Assembly: GCA_964407825.1 (NCBI GenBank)
Contig: CAYOXD010000024.1
Span: 1-30,912, forward strand
Origin: CAYOXD01 sp964407825
GTDB lineage: Bacteria; Desulfobacterota; Desulfobacteria; Desulfobacterales; JAFDDL01
Reading direction: 5' to 3'
Length of the DNA: 30,912 bases
Numbering within the stretch: the stretch's first letter is position 1; each line of letters starts with the position of its first letter. Shown piece after piece: positions 8,801 through 15,997 of this stretch. Under the pieces are notes generated by a model, which searched no databases, was not told where the DNA came from, and saw only the letters and a list, made by a program, of their open reading frames with translations. A program made the translations under genes and the position numbers.

Positions 8801-9153
8801 GATTCGATCGGTGCCTGAGGGTCGTCATGAAATCCGCGAATCGGTTGAGTGGAGAGCTGTCCGGGCGCGCTGCCGTGCCCTCGCCGCCACCGCCGGTCGA
8901 CGGGATGGCCCTGAACGCCGATGAGTGGCACGCGGAATTGATGGAGCTGAACCGCCTCATCGGCCGGCATGACATCGGTGCGATGGCAACCTGTCTTGGC
9001 CTGCGAAAGAAAATCGCCGATCCTGAGCTGGGGCAGGCCCTTGAAGGTCTGGGATCTCGGCTGGAGGTCTTTGAATTCGAAGCGGCGCAGGCAAATCTGA
9101 TCGAAATCGCACGACACCTGGGAATCAGTGACTTGAAAGGCAGGGAACCGTGA
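5884..9153 (+). CDS. Ammonium-transporter-type sensor histidine kinase (hybrid)
   Basis: The product has 1089 residues. Residues 1 to about 375 are a full Amt/Rh channel domain with about eleven helices. D159, H167 (VVHSVGG) and H320 (VHLGAGIWG) correspond to the D160, H168 and H318 of AmtB, so the substrate pore looks intact. A HAMP-like linker and coiled coil (about 400-470) leads to HisKA (phospho-His H481, MSHEIRTP), HATPase_c (N598; DTGIGIP; GGTGLGLS), a receiver domain (D783 in MDVQMPVMDG) and an HPt domain (H934 in LMHAVRGAAGNLG). It should sense or transport ammonium at the inner membrane and relay phosphate. The start follows an in-frame TGA at 5875, so ATG 5884 is the first possible. 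The stop overlaps the next gene. No glnK is nearby, which favours a sensor role. Confidence 0.92.
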   Translation: MQKPIIDIAWLLICAFLVFLMQAGFMCLESGLTRSKNSINVAIKNLTDFAISVMMFWLVGFALMHGTSIKGWIGWTGWCFSPGHEDGWRTAYFIFQAMFCATSATIVSGAVAERLRFSGYIAITVLVSSTIYPLFGHWAWNLSPGGARCGWLEHMGFVDFAGATVVHSVGGWIALACLLVIGPRNGRYSEEGSLSFSGNDLPLSLLGAFLLWIGWFGFNGGSLLDFTPQVTGIVFNTLIAGVSGALVSLALSWFLIGLPKAEFLINGALAGLVAITASCQAVSAVAAVIIGGVSGVVMLGGQRLMERLRVDDAVGAVPVHLGAGIWGTLAFALFAKAAFLAPGRDRWMQLLIQMSGVLTCCLTAFGGSFLLMTLVNRFLRLRVSPEDEERGLNVSEHGARSLLTDLLTTMRSQARTGNLSERIPEEPFTEVGQIAVHYNRVMDALEQKEEQARRSEEFRIAKETAEAANKSKSVFLANMSHEIRTPMNGILGCTALALDTDLTPEQRGFLDSIQQSADHLLHLINDILDLSKIEAGHLVLEQIEFDPTMVVKRVVNTLVTKARPKGLELSHRFETKAPGRLIGDPARLHQILLNLGDNAIKFTASGEVTISCGFQEMTGDAILLHFVVTDTGIGIPEDKLERIFDRFEQADGTITRNYGGTGLGLSICKQLIGLMDGHLWAESCPGKGSAFHFTVKVRSAAERVPSAPDAPPRPMPPLITPDLSPPDRPGRALTILLAEDNSINRKFMTALLNKHGHRVVTAVNGQEAIDRVMEGGLDVVLMDVQMPVMDGVSATRRIRELQNEMCRIPIIALTAHALAGDRDRCIQAGMNDYVAKPVAPGRLFSALSQWVEPAPSLSAASASCASQGETAPDPSDFPSMEGIDVRSGVNRMEGNVAPYLRLWQEFMDQFADSAKTLRRSLRSRQFEQAGRLMHAVRGAAGNLGANELHEIARDIEEALQGEQGEGLLFLAKRFDRCLRVVMKSANRLSGELSGRAAVPSPPPPVDGMALNADEWHAELMELNRLIGRHDIGAMATCLGLRKKIADPELGQALEGLGSRLEVFEFEAAQANLIEIARHLGISDLKGREP

Positions 9154-9755
9154 CGACTGAGAAGGAAACGATTCTGATCGTTGACGACACCCCCACCAAT
9201 ATCAGAATTCTGATTGAGGCCTTGCAGGGGGACTACGGGATTCTCGTGGCCACTAACGGCCAGGATGCCATACGGATTGCCGGCTCCGATTATCCGCCGG
9301 ATATCATACTGCTGGATATCGTGATGCCCCAGCCGGACGGATATGAGGTCTGCGCCCAGTTGAAAGGCGACCCTAAAACCAGAGCCATCCCCATCATTTT
9401 CGTTACCTCGCTGGGAAATGAAGACGACGAGGAAAAGGGGCTGGAGGCCGGGGCCGTTGATTTCATATCCAAACCATACAGCATTCCCATCGTGAGGGCA
9501 CGGATCCGGACCCATTTGCGCCTCAGGGCCATTGAGAAGGATCAAGAGAAGCTCATCATTGATCTCAAGGCGGCGCTGGCGCGAATCAAGACCTTGAACG
9601 GACTGCTGCCCATCTGTGTCCGATGCAAGAAAATCCGGGATGACAAGGGGTACTGGAATCAGATAGAATCTTATGTGAGTCGGCATTCCCTGGCGGAGTT
9701 CAGCCATGGCCTCTGTCCCGACTGCGCAAAAATTCTATATCCGGATCTGATGTAG
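9150..9755 (+). CDS. Response regulator with C-terminal Cys4 module
   Basis: This 201-residue protein starts at a GTG overlapping the kinase stop (GTGA), so translation is coupled. Residues 8-125 form a receiver domain with acidic pair D12/D13, phospho-acceptor D56 (LLDIVMP), T86 and K108. A helix (127-148) follows, then a C-terminal module: LPIC-x2-CKKIRDD, GYW, the HS-x-AEFSHG run, then CPDC, with C156, C159, C189 and C192. The cysteine pairs suggest a zinc site. There is no DNA-binding output domain. It is the likely partner of the Amt-kinase receiver/HPt relay. The same module ends the PAS protein at 24618. Confidence 0.88.
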   Translation: MTTEKETILIVDDTPTNIRILIEALQGDYGILVATNGQDAIRIAGSDYPPDIILLDIVMPQPDGYEVCAQLKGDPKTRAIPIIFVTSLGNEDDEEKGLEAGAVDFISKPYSIPIVRARIRTHLRLRAIEKDQEKLIIDLKAALARIKTLNGLLPICVRCKKIRDDKGYWNQIESYVSRHSLAEFSHGLCPDCAKILYPDLM

Positions 9756-9971
9756 GCGACTATGAAAAAAAATTCATACAACTCCCGCCCATTACTTAGA
9801 AAACTATAACTTTTATTTCATGCCGTTGCCTCTTCTATCTCCTTAACTATACTTAAATATTTGTGGATATGGGCCATCGTTGAATGTGGTACGGTTTTTG
9901 TATGCAATATTTGCTTGGCTAATTTTATGGACAATGAATCAGTTTCAAAGGATTTAGGAATAGGTGGGCCC

Positions 9972-10664
9972 ATGAGGGTGAAAGACATTGATTTGCAGAC
10001 TATTTTCAAATACGGCGCTATGTTTTACGTTGTGCTCGCCCTCATGGCCGTCCCAACCGGTGTCAGCAGTTACCAACACGGTCTGACCGGTTTTGAACTC
10101 CCGGACTTTATTCCCGTACCGGGGGCTGAACAAAACCCGGGCGCGGACGATCCGGAGGGAAATAAAGCGTCACTGGCTGCGGGTGAAGCGCAGATCCGGG
10201 AGGCCGGGGGGGACGTCGCCCCCTCGGAAGCGCGGGATGGAGAGGCGGAGAATCCATCGCCCCCCTTTCATGCCCAGATCATGCAAGCGGCCCAAACCTA
10301 TGATGTGGATCCAGCTCTGATCCGGGCCGTTATCCAGACTGAGTCGGGTTACAATCCCCAGGCCGTTTCCTCTCGAGGGGCCCAGGGCCTGATGCAGCTG
10401 ATGCCCTCCACCGCCCGTTGGCTTGGAATCGAAGACAGCTTTGACCCGGCGATGAATATCGACGGCGGGGTGCGCTATTTAAAGCTCCTGCTGGATCGGT
10501 TCGGCGGCAAGGTCTCGCTGGCCCTTGCGGCCTACAATGCGGGGAGTCGCTATGTCCGCAAGTACAAGGGGGTACCGCCCTTTCCAACCACCCGGACTTA
10601 CGTAAAAAAAGTGCTAAAGTACCGCGAATTGTACAAAAAGGAGATCCTGGCCCGCAATTCCTAG
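9972..10664 (+). CDS. Lytic transglycosylase, SLT domain, membrane-anchored
   Basis: The protein has 230 residues. A single hydrophobic segment near residues 13-32 acts as signal or anchor, followed by a low-complexity Pro/Glu/Gly linker to about residue 95. The SLT domain then shows the catalytic Glu in QTESGYNP (E124), the GLMQLMP motif and the AAYNAG motif that bind peptidoglycan. It cleaves the MurNAc-GlcNAc bond with 1,6-anhydro product in the periplasm. ATG 9972 is chosen for its position right before the anchor; the frame stays open to 9861 through an AT-rich stretch with no clear ribosome site. It stands alone and converges on the Nudix gene. Confidence 0.88.
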   Translation: MRVKDIDLQTIFKYGAMFYVVLALMAVPTGVSSYQHGLTGFELPDFIPVPGAEQNPGADDPEGNKASLAAGEAQIREAGGDVAPSEARDGEAENPSPPFHAQIMQAAQTYDVDPALIRAVIQTESGYNPQAVSSRGAQGLMQLMPSTARWLGIEDSFDPAMNIDGGVRYLKLLLDRFGGKVSLALAAYNAGSRYVRKYKGVPPFPTTRTYVKKVLKYRELYKKEILARNS

Positions 10665-10689
10665 CGCCAGGCCCATGGCAGTCAGCAGC

Positions 10690-11280
10690 TCAGCCTCCGG
10701 TCAGATAGTCCTTGCCCATGCGCACAAAGGCATCCATCACCAGCCAGGCCCGGGCGCCGAAGATGATATCCTTGCGCCGCAGCAGATCCCCCACCTCGCC
10801 GCGGTCCATGAAAAAGACTTCGATGTCCTCTGAATCCTCGTTTCGGCAGGTGGCGGGCGCTCCGTCCACCTCGGCGAACACCATGGCAATGGCCTCGTCC
10901 GTAATCCCCGCGGAGGAGAAAACAGGTGGGCTGTGGCGGTATATGCGAACCAGATCCAGGCCGGTCTCCTCATGAAGTTCCCTGCCTGCGGTGGCGGCCA
11001 GTTCCTCTCCCGGGTCCAGAAGCCCGGCCGGAAAGCCGTACTGGTAGCCGCCCACGGGGACACGGAACTCCTTGATTACCACCAGTCTGTTTTCCCGCTG
11101 ATGATAGGGGACGATGATGGCCGCATCGGGCTGCTGATTCAGGCCGGTGACGCATTTGGGCTGCTCCCCCCGGCTGACCATGTGCCAGCGTTTGATATTC
11201 CCCCTTTGATCCTCGTACGTGACGGCCACCAGGGTGGCGAATTTGCTTTTGCAAACGACGGATGAATCGATGATTTTCAT
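10690..11280 (-). CDS. Nudix hydrolase, ADP-ribose pyrophosphatase-like
   Basis: This 196-residue protein carries a complete Nudix box (residues 86-108: G-x5-E-x7-REL-x-EE-x-GL), preceded by the PVGGYQYGFPAG stretch common in ADP-ribose and nucleoside-diphosphate-sugar hydrolases. The Mg-binding Glu residues of REL-HEE are present. ATG at 11280 fits the usual length of the family; the frame stays open 19 codons further upstream. It lies 32 bases behind the GGDEF-EAL gene on the same strand, so cotranscription is likely. The exact substrate cannot be read from sequence. Confidence 0.85.
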   Translation of the reverse strand: MKIIDSSVVCKSKFATLVAVTYEDQRGNIKRWHMVSRGEQPKCVTGLNQQPDAAIIVPYHQRENRLVVIKEFRVPVGGYQYGFPAGLLDPGEELAATAGRELHEETGLDLVRIYRHSPPVFSSAGITDEAIAMVFAEVDGAPATCRNEDSEDIEVFFMDRGEVGDLLRRKDIIFGARAWLVMDAFVRMGKDYLTGG

Positions 11281-11312
11281 AATGGTTTCTACCGGGCCCC
11301 CTGATACGCGGC

Positions 11313-12935
11313 CTATACTGCTCCCCTCGTCTGCCAACCGCTGAAATCATCGACAGTGAGCGGTTTGGCGATGTAGAATCCTTGGATGACATCGCATCCC
11401 AGATCCCGGAGGACCTTTAACGTTTCCAGGGTTTCCACGCCCTCGGCAACGACCTTGAGCCCCAGGTTGTGCGCAAGGTCGATCGTGGTGCGCACGATCA
11501 CGGCATCGCTCTCATTGCGCAGCATGTCCATCACAAAGGATTTATCGATCTTGATTTCACTGATGGGCAATCGCTTGAGATAGGAAAGGGACGAATAGCC
11601 CGTGCCGAAGTCGTCGATTGAGAATTTGACGCCCATCCTGGAAATGCGGTTGATGGTTTCCATGGCGTATTCCGGGTCCGACAGGATGGTGGTCTCGGTG
11701 ATTTCGAACAGGAGGGAGGCCGGAGGAAACGACTGGGAAGCCAGCATGCCTGCCACCACATCGGGAAAATCGGGGTCCAGGAGGTTGCGGACCGAAATAT
11801 TCACGGCGATATTGTAATGAGTCCCCTGGGAGACCCACAGGGCCCCTTGAATCAGTGCATTTCTGAGAACCCAGCGGGTTAGCGGGATGATCAATCCGGT
11901 TCTTTCGGCCATGGGGATGAACTCATCGGGCCCCATCATTCCGTGAACCGGGTGATTCCATCGGATCAGCGCCTCCACGCCCAGAATCTGCCCGTCTTTG
12001 CAGTCCGTCTTGGGTTGATAGTGAAGCACCAGATCATCATTCTCGATCGCCTGTCGCAACTCGCTGACCATCGTCAGACGATAGGGGCTGTGCTGGTCCA
12101 GGCTGGGGTTATACACAACGGCCTCTTTCCCCTCCTGCTTGGCCGCGTACATGGCGATATCTGCATGTTGAATCAGCGTGTCCACGTCATCGCCATGATC
12201 GGGATAAACGACGGCGCCGATACTCAGCTGAACATCGATGGTCAGATCTTCCAGGGTGAAGGGCGGCCTGATGGCGTTATGAATTTTCTCCGTCACGACG
12301 CTGATGTCGTTGTCGCCGTCGATGGTTTGCAGCAGGACGCCGAACTCATCCCCGCCGAGCCTTGAAAGGGTATCGGATTCGCGAAACAGGCTGTCGAGGC
12401 GCATGGCCACCTGCTTGATAAGCCGGTCGCCATTGTAGTGGCCCATGGTGTCGTTGATTTCCTTGAATCGATCCAGATCCAGCAGCAAGACCCCCACCTC
12501 GTGCTTTTCCCGTTTGGCGTTCCTGAGCGCCTGAAGCACCCGGTCCCTGAAAAGCACACGATTCGGCAGACCGGTTAACGCATCATGGGTGGCGCCGTGC
12601 ATGGCCTTTCTCTCGAGGGCCTCGGTCTGTTCCCGCAACTCCTGGGTCTGATCGGCGATCATGGCGCCGGCCTCGTAGGAGAGCAGGGTGCCGGTATACT
12701 GCCCCCAAATGGCGAAGATAAACGGCATGGCGTCGAGAAACCAGAGTCCCATGTTCGATACCTGGGACTTGACCAGGCTGGCGAGGCTTATGTCACCGTT
12801 CTGGAAATAGGACGAGAGCATTGTGGCGATCAGGATGGCCGCCAGGGAGATGCCGACTCCGAATACGGCGTATCGATTGACTTTGGATTTGAGCAACTGC
12901 ACATTCAGAGCGAGATTTTGACTTGGAGCCACCAT
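11313..12935 (-). CDS. GGDEF-EAL cyclic-di-GMP enzyme, membrane-bound
   Basis: The product has 540 residues. Two hydrophobic segments (about 22-42 and 60-80) anchor the N-terminus, and a short coiled coil (95-112) follows. The GGDEF domain has an intact GGDEF (194-198) and an I-site RESD (185-188) five residues before it. The EAL domain starts at E321 and keeps the EALIRWNHP, NISVRNL, EITET, DDFGTGYSSL and EGVE motifs, so both synthesis and hydrolysis of c-di-GMP appear possible. GGGGGGA precedes the ATG. No PAS or other ligand domain is present, so the membrane segment is the likely input. The gene is followed by the Nudix gene. Confidence 0.92.
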   Translation of the reverse strand: MVAPSQNLALNVQLLKSKVNRYAVFGVGISLAAILIATMLSSYFQNGDISLASLVKSQVSNMGLWFLDAMPFIFAIWGQYTGTLLSYEAGAMIADQTQELREQTEALERKAMHGATHDALTGLPNRVLFRDRVLQALRNAKREKHEVGVLLLDLDRFKEINDTMGHYNGDRLIKQVAMRLDSLFRESDTLSRLGGDEFGVLLQTIDGDNDISVVTEKIHNAIRPPFTLEDLTIDVQLSIGAVVYPDHGDDVDTLIQHADIAMYAAKQEGKEAVVYNPSLDQHSPYRLTMVSELRQAIENDDLVLHYQPKTDCKDGQILGVEALIRWNHPVHGMMGPDEFIPMAERTGLIIPLTRWVLRNALIQGALWVSQGTHYNIAVNISVRNLLDPDFPDVVAGMLASQSFPPASLLFEITETTILSDPEYAMETINRISRMGVKFSIDDFGTGYSSLSYLKRLPISEIKIDKSFVMDMLRNESDAVIVRTTIDLAHNLGLKVVAEGVETLETLKVLRDLGCDVIQGFYIAKPLTVDDFSGWQTRGAV

Positions 12936-13180
12936 GCTGTCCCCCCGCGACTTCGGTATACCAGGAAGCGGATCATGTCAATTGTCCATCTGCGATTGTT
13001 TCATTATCGGCAGTATCGCCATACACTTTAGACGATGTCAATGGGATTTCGCGGATCGGGCAGGGCGATGGATACAAGAGGCGCGCATCGCCTGTCGTGT
13101 TTGCCCGGTGACGAGCCGACTGCGGGCAGTTTAACAATCTTGGTCGCTGTTTGCGTTTTTGGCGGTTGTATTTTTGCTTC

Positions 13181-13236
13181 GGTTGTGGTTGCGGTTGTGA
13201 CTACGACAACGAGAGGGACAGGGACAGGGGCAATGG
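13181..13236 (+). repeat. Hexamer tract A (9 units)
   Basis: Nine consecutive 6-base units plus two bases: GGTTGT, GGTTGC, GGTTGT, GACTAC, GACAAC, GAGAGG, GACAGG twice, GGCAAT. Each begins with G. It lies in the 310-base gap 12936-13245 between the GGDEF-EAL and MFS genes. The rest of that gap holds no gene; it includes two ATGTCAA heptamers (12975 and 13035). Confidence 0.8.
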
Positions 13237-13245
13237 TGGGGGGAA

Positions 13246-14451
13246 TTAGGGGTTAGATTCCGCAGGTTCCAACCGTCCACGGGAGGATAGAAAGATCAGT
13301 AGTGCGCATACGGCCAGGGATGCGCCAAGGCAGAAGGTGGCCGGCGCGCCGTAGTGATCCCAGAGCCAGCCGGCCAGGGTGCTGCCCATGAGGATGGCCA
13401 GGCCCATGGCCATGCTGAAGATGCCGAAGGCGGTGCCCCTGAGATCCTTGCGGGAGGTATCGGCCACCATGGCCGATAAAAGTCCCTGGGTCAGTCCCAT
13501 ATGCACTCCCCAGATGCCGGCGCCAAGAAATACCTGCCACTCGGCCCTCGCGGAGGCGAGCACCAGGTCGGCGAGAACCAGAATCCCCAGCCCCGCCGCC
13601 ATAATGGCCGATCTGCCCATCCGGTCGGAAAGCCGGCCCGAAGGGTAGGCGGTGAGACAGTAAAAGATATTCATGCAGACCATGATAAGAGGAATGGTGT
13701 CCACGTTCATACCGATGCCCCGGGCCCGCAGCAATAAAAAGGCCTCACTGAAGCGTGCCAGGGTAAAAACGGCGGCAAACGCCACCACCCACCAATAGGC
13801 GGCGGGGAGCCTGGCGATATCCTGCCGACGCAGCGGTACGCGAGACAGGGGCCTCTTGGCGCGGGCCGGTTCCTTGACAGCCAGGGCCAGGACCGCCACG
13901 GCCATCCCCCCCGGTACCACGGCAGCCCAGAATACGGTGCGAAAATCCCCACCGGTCGCCAGCATCAACGCCATCGCAGCCAGCGGGCCCATGAAAGCGC
14001 CCGCCGTGTCCATGGATTGCCGCAGGCCATAGGCGGCGCCGAGAAGGTGTGTTCCGGTGGTGTCCGCAATCAGGGCATCCCGCGGTGCTCCCCGCACCCC
14101 CTTTCCCACCCGATCCACAACCCGGGCTGAAAAGACCATCCAGACCGACGAGGCTAAAGCGAAAAAGGGCTTGGTCAAGGTACCAAGGCCGTAGCCGGCG
14201 AGAGCCAGCACCTTGCGGGACCCCAGCCGGTCGCTCAGGGCACCGGAAAAGAGCCGGGTGATCAGGGCCGTGGCTTCGGCCGCCCCCTCTATCGCCCCCA
14301 CGGAGATCACGCTTGCGTTCAGTACGGACACCAGAAAGATAGGCAGCAGGCAGTGGATCATCTCCGAAGACACATCCATGAACATGCTGACAACCCCCAG
14401 TGCCCAGACAGTCCTGGGGATAGCCTTTAATCCGCTTGATCTGATCGCCAT
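13246..14451 (-). CDS. Major facilitator superfamily transporter
   Basis: This 401-residue protein has about twelve hydrophobic helices. The loop-2 signature appears as SGALSDRLGSRK and its second-half copy as SGRLSDRMGRS, both typical of MFS drug/metabolite transporters. The first helix has the WALGVVSMFMDVSSEMIH stretch seen in a bacterial MFS branch of unknown substrate. ATG 14451 is chosen because GAAGGCGG precedes it; 42 further codons upstream would run into the hexamer-tract region and look non-coding. It is isolated, with hexamer tracts on both sides. Substrate not predictable. Confidence 0.85.
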   Translation of the reverse strand: MAIRSSGLKAIPRTVWALGVVSMFMDVSSEMIHCLLPIFLVSVLNASVISVGAIEGAAEATALITRLFSGALSDRLGSRKVLALAGYGLGTLTKPFFALASSVWMVFSARVVDRVGKGVRGAPRDALIADTTGTHLLGAAYGLRQSMDTAGAFMGPLAAMALMLATGGDFRTVFWAAVVPGGMAVAVLALAVKEPARAKRPLSRVPLRRQDIARLPAAYWWVVAFAAVFTLARFSEAFLLLRARGIGMNVDTIPLIMVCMNIFYCLTAYPSGRLSDRMGRSAIMAAGLGILVLADLVLASARAEWQVFLGAGIWGVHMGLTQGLLSAMVADTSRKDLRGTAFGIFSMAMGLAILMGSTLAGWLWDHYGAPATFCLGASLAVCALLIFLSSRGRLEPAESNP

Positions 14452-14587
14452 GAAAAAACCGCCTTCTGCTTGCGCTACCTGAGAACAGGATCCATACAGA
14501 TTATACCCTATCGTTGCAACAATGCCTATCCGGTTTCGATTGCACAAGGTGTATCGGGTTTCGCCCTGGTTAGACAACTAAATATCT

Positions 14588-14695
14588 ATTGCGATTGCGA
14601 TTGCGATTGCGAGAAGGGCAACGACTACGACTACGACTACGACTACGACAACGACAACGAGAAGGGCAAGGGCAAGGGCAAGGGCAAGGGCAAGG
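14588..14695 (+). repeat. Hexamer tract B (18 perfect-phase units)
   Basis: Eighteen uninterrupted 6-base units (108 bases). Read from the G phase the order is GATTGC x3-4, GAGAAG, GGCAAC, GACTAC x4, GACAAC x2, GAGAAG, then GGCAAG x5. Positions 14664-14690 contain five GGG runs separated by CAA on the + strand, a canonical G-quadruplex pattern. It lies in the 424-base gap between the divergent MFS and mobB genes. The open frames running through it (alternating Asp/Gly and Lys/Tyr/Asn) have no family resemblance. Confidence 0.9.
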
Positions 14696-14785
14696 ATTGC
14701 ACCTGGGCCGTGCCGACAGGGAAAGCCGTTCACCGGGCGTTGCTGGCGGCAACCTATCGACAAATGGCACCACCTGCGCTATGCC

Positions 14786-14797
14786 GGGGGGGGGGGG
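14786..14797 (+). repeat. Homopolymer of 12 G
   Basis: An uninterrupted run of twelve G in the leader of mobB, 78 bases before its ATG. Such runs are prone to slippage in cells and to miscounting in sequencing. Confidence 0.9.
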
Positions 14798-14847
14798 AGC
14801 CGGAAAGGTGCTGTGTTGGAAAATTCAATCATGCCCCGATCATTGAG

Positions 14848-14864
14848 GGCCGGCCGTACCGGCC
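14848..14864 (+). promoter_or_regulatory. Hairpin next to mobB ribosome site
   Basis: GGCCGG and CCGGCC enclose CCGTA and end directly before the AGGGAGG ribosome site. It might modulate mobB translation. There is no T-run. Confidence 0.35.
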
Positions 14865-14875
14865 AGGGAGGTTTT

Positions 14876-15433
14876 ATGAACCGGACAGATGAGCGGCAGG
14901 TGCCCGCCGGCGTCGATCAGGACAAGCCACGGATTCCGCCAGTGGTTCCCATCGTCGGCTACTCGGGCTCGGGGAAAACCACCTTGCTGGTCCGGGTGAT
15001 CGAGGAGATGACCCGGCGCGGGTACCGGGTCGGCACCATCAAGCACCACCGCCACGAGGTGGAGCTGGACATTCCGGGAAAGGACACCTGGCGATATAAA
15101 CACTCCGGCGCCGTGGCGACCCTGATCTATTCCGCCCAGCGCATCGGCCTGGTCCGGGATGAGGACCGTGAACCCGGTATCGAGGAGCTGATCTCCCTCA
15201 TGCCCCGGGTGGATCTCATCCTGATGGAGGGGTACAAGCGGATCGAGAGGGCCAAGCTGGAGGTGTTCCGATCGGATGTATCCGACCAACCGGCCTGCCT
15301 GGACGATACGCACCTGGTGGCCCTCATCACCGATACGCCCCTGGATGTGGCCATGCCCCGGTTCTCTCCCCGGGACATTCAGGGGGTGACCGATTTCATC
15401 GTGGCCTATTTCCTGAATCGGGCCGTTGCCTGA
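14876..15433 (+). CDS. Molybdopterin-guanine dinucleotide biosynthesis protein MobB
   Basis: The product has 185 residues. The Walker A motif GYSGSGKTTL lies near residue 28, followed by GTIKHHRHEVELDIPGKDTWRYKHSGA, the MobB signature, and by the LILMEGYKR motif. MobB is a GTP-binding accessory to MobA, which attaches GMP to molybdopterin to give the bis-MGD cofactor used by formate dehydrogenase and relatives. GGGAGG sits 5 bases before the ATG; an upstream ATG at 14813 lacks this. No mobA is adjacent. The gene fits the cofactor need of the dehydrogenase at 2696-5467 but is not in its operon. Confidence 0.92.
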   Translation: MNRTDERQVPAGVDQDKPRIPPVVPIVGYSGSGKTTLLVRVIEEMTRRGYRVGTIKHHRHEVELDIPGKDTWRYKHSGAVATLIYSAQRIGLVRDEDREPGIEELISLMPRVDLILMEGYKRIERAKLEVFRSDVSDQPACLDDTHLVALITDTPLDVAMPRFSPRDIQGVTDFIVAYFLNRAVA

Positions 15434-15510
15434 GGGTCTTGCAGGGTCCTGGCTTTAAGCTTGCCATTCCTTTCACCGTGTGGTATGCAGAGCAATCTCG
15501 AACTTATTAT

Positions 15511-15525
15511 TTTTATTTAATAAAA
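15511..15525. promoter_or_regulatory. AT-rich palindrome upstream of XRE gene
   Basis: TTTTATT and AATAAAA flank a single T, 19 bases before the ATG at 15545, within an AT-rich patch in GC-rich surroundings. It may be the promoter region and could be an autoregulatory site for the helix-turn-helix protein. Confidence 0.35.
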
Positions 15526-15544
15526 CCAAATGCGGCAGGTTGAC

Positions 15545-15934
15545 ATGACTCCAGTTGAGTTCACATCGGCGCGAAAACAGTTGAAGAAAACCCAACGGGA
15601 AATGGCAGGCATGCTGGGGATTTCGCTCAAGGCAGTGCACAGCTACGAACAGGGGTGGCGGGTGATCCCGGGACATGTCGAGCGTCAGGTACTCTTTCTG
15701 TTGGGTTGCGTGACCAAAGGATCGCGGAAGGGCCCCCAATGCTGGACCCTCAACAAATGCCCCCCCTCCCGGAAGCGCAATTGCCCCGCATGGGAGCTGC
15801 GATGCGGGCGGCTGTGCTGGATGGTGAACGGTCGGTATTGCCAGGGAACGCTGATGAACAGCTGGAAGGAGAAAATGGGGATCTGCCGGAACTGCGTGGT
15901 CATGAAGGGCAGGGGGCTGGATGGAGACTCCTAA
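15545..15934 (+). CDS. XRE-type helix-turn-helix protein with two-CW domain
   Basis: The product has 129 residues. The first 55 form a Cro/CI-type helix-turn-helix (TSARKQLKKTQREMAGMLGIS, then KAVHSYEQGWR). The second half is a cysteine-rich segment with CW-x4-C, NCPAW, LCW, a later C and C-x2-C near the end. It fits the two-CW domain known from anaerobic delta-type bacteria and probably binds metal. AGG lies 5 bases before ATG 15545; an ATG at 15530 has no ribosome site. It sits between mobB and metX with no tight linkage. Role as a metal- or redox-responsive DNA-binding regulator is inferred. Confidence 0.75.
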   Translation: MTPVEFTSARKQLKKTQREMAGMLGISLKAVHSYEQGWRVIPGHVERQVLFLLGCVTKGSRKGPQCWTLNKCPPSRKRNCPAWELRCGRLCWMVNGRYCQGTLMNSWKEKMGICRNCVVMKGRGLDGDS

Positions 15935-15941
15935 ATCTTTG

Positions 15942-15989
15942 GTTGGGATAATCCAAATCGAAATTGGGATCGTCATCGGGATCGAAACG
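15942..15989 (-). repeat. Hexamer tract E (8 units)
   Basis: On the minus strand the units read GATTAT, GATTTG, AATTTC, GATCCC, GATGAC, GATCCC, CGTTTC with one flanking unit (order given from left to right on the plus strand). It is the same GAY-NNN pattern as tracts A-C, in opposite orientation and more diverged. It lies between the XRE and metX genes. Confidence 0.6.
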
Positions 15990-15997
15990 ATGGCGCC

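Noticed and set aside
7090..9117. 675-codon minus-strand open frame opposite the Amt-kinase
   Set aside because: It mirrors the GC-rich kinase gene; no domain resemblance, and the plus strand encodes clear HisKA, HATPase, receiver and HPt motifs.
14470..14892. 140-codon frame with alternating Asp/Lys/Gly/Tyr
   Set aside because: It is a reading of hexamer tract B; no ribosome site, no family, and it overlaps the mobB start in another frame.
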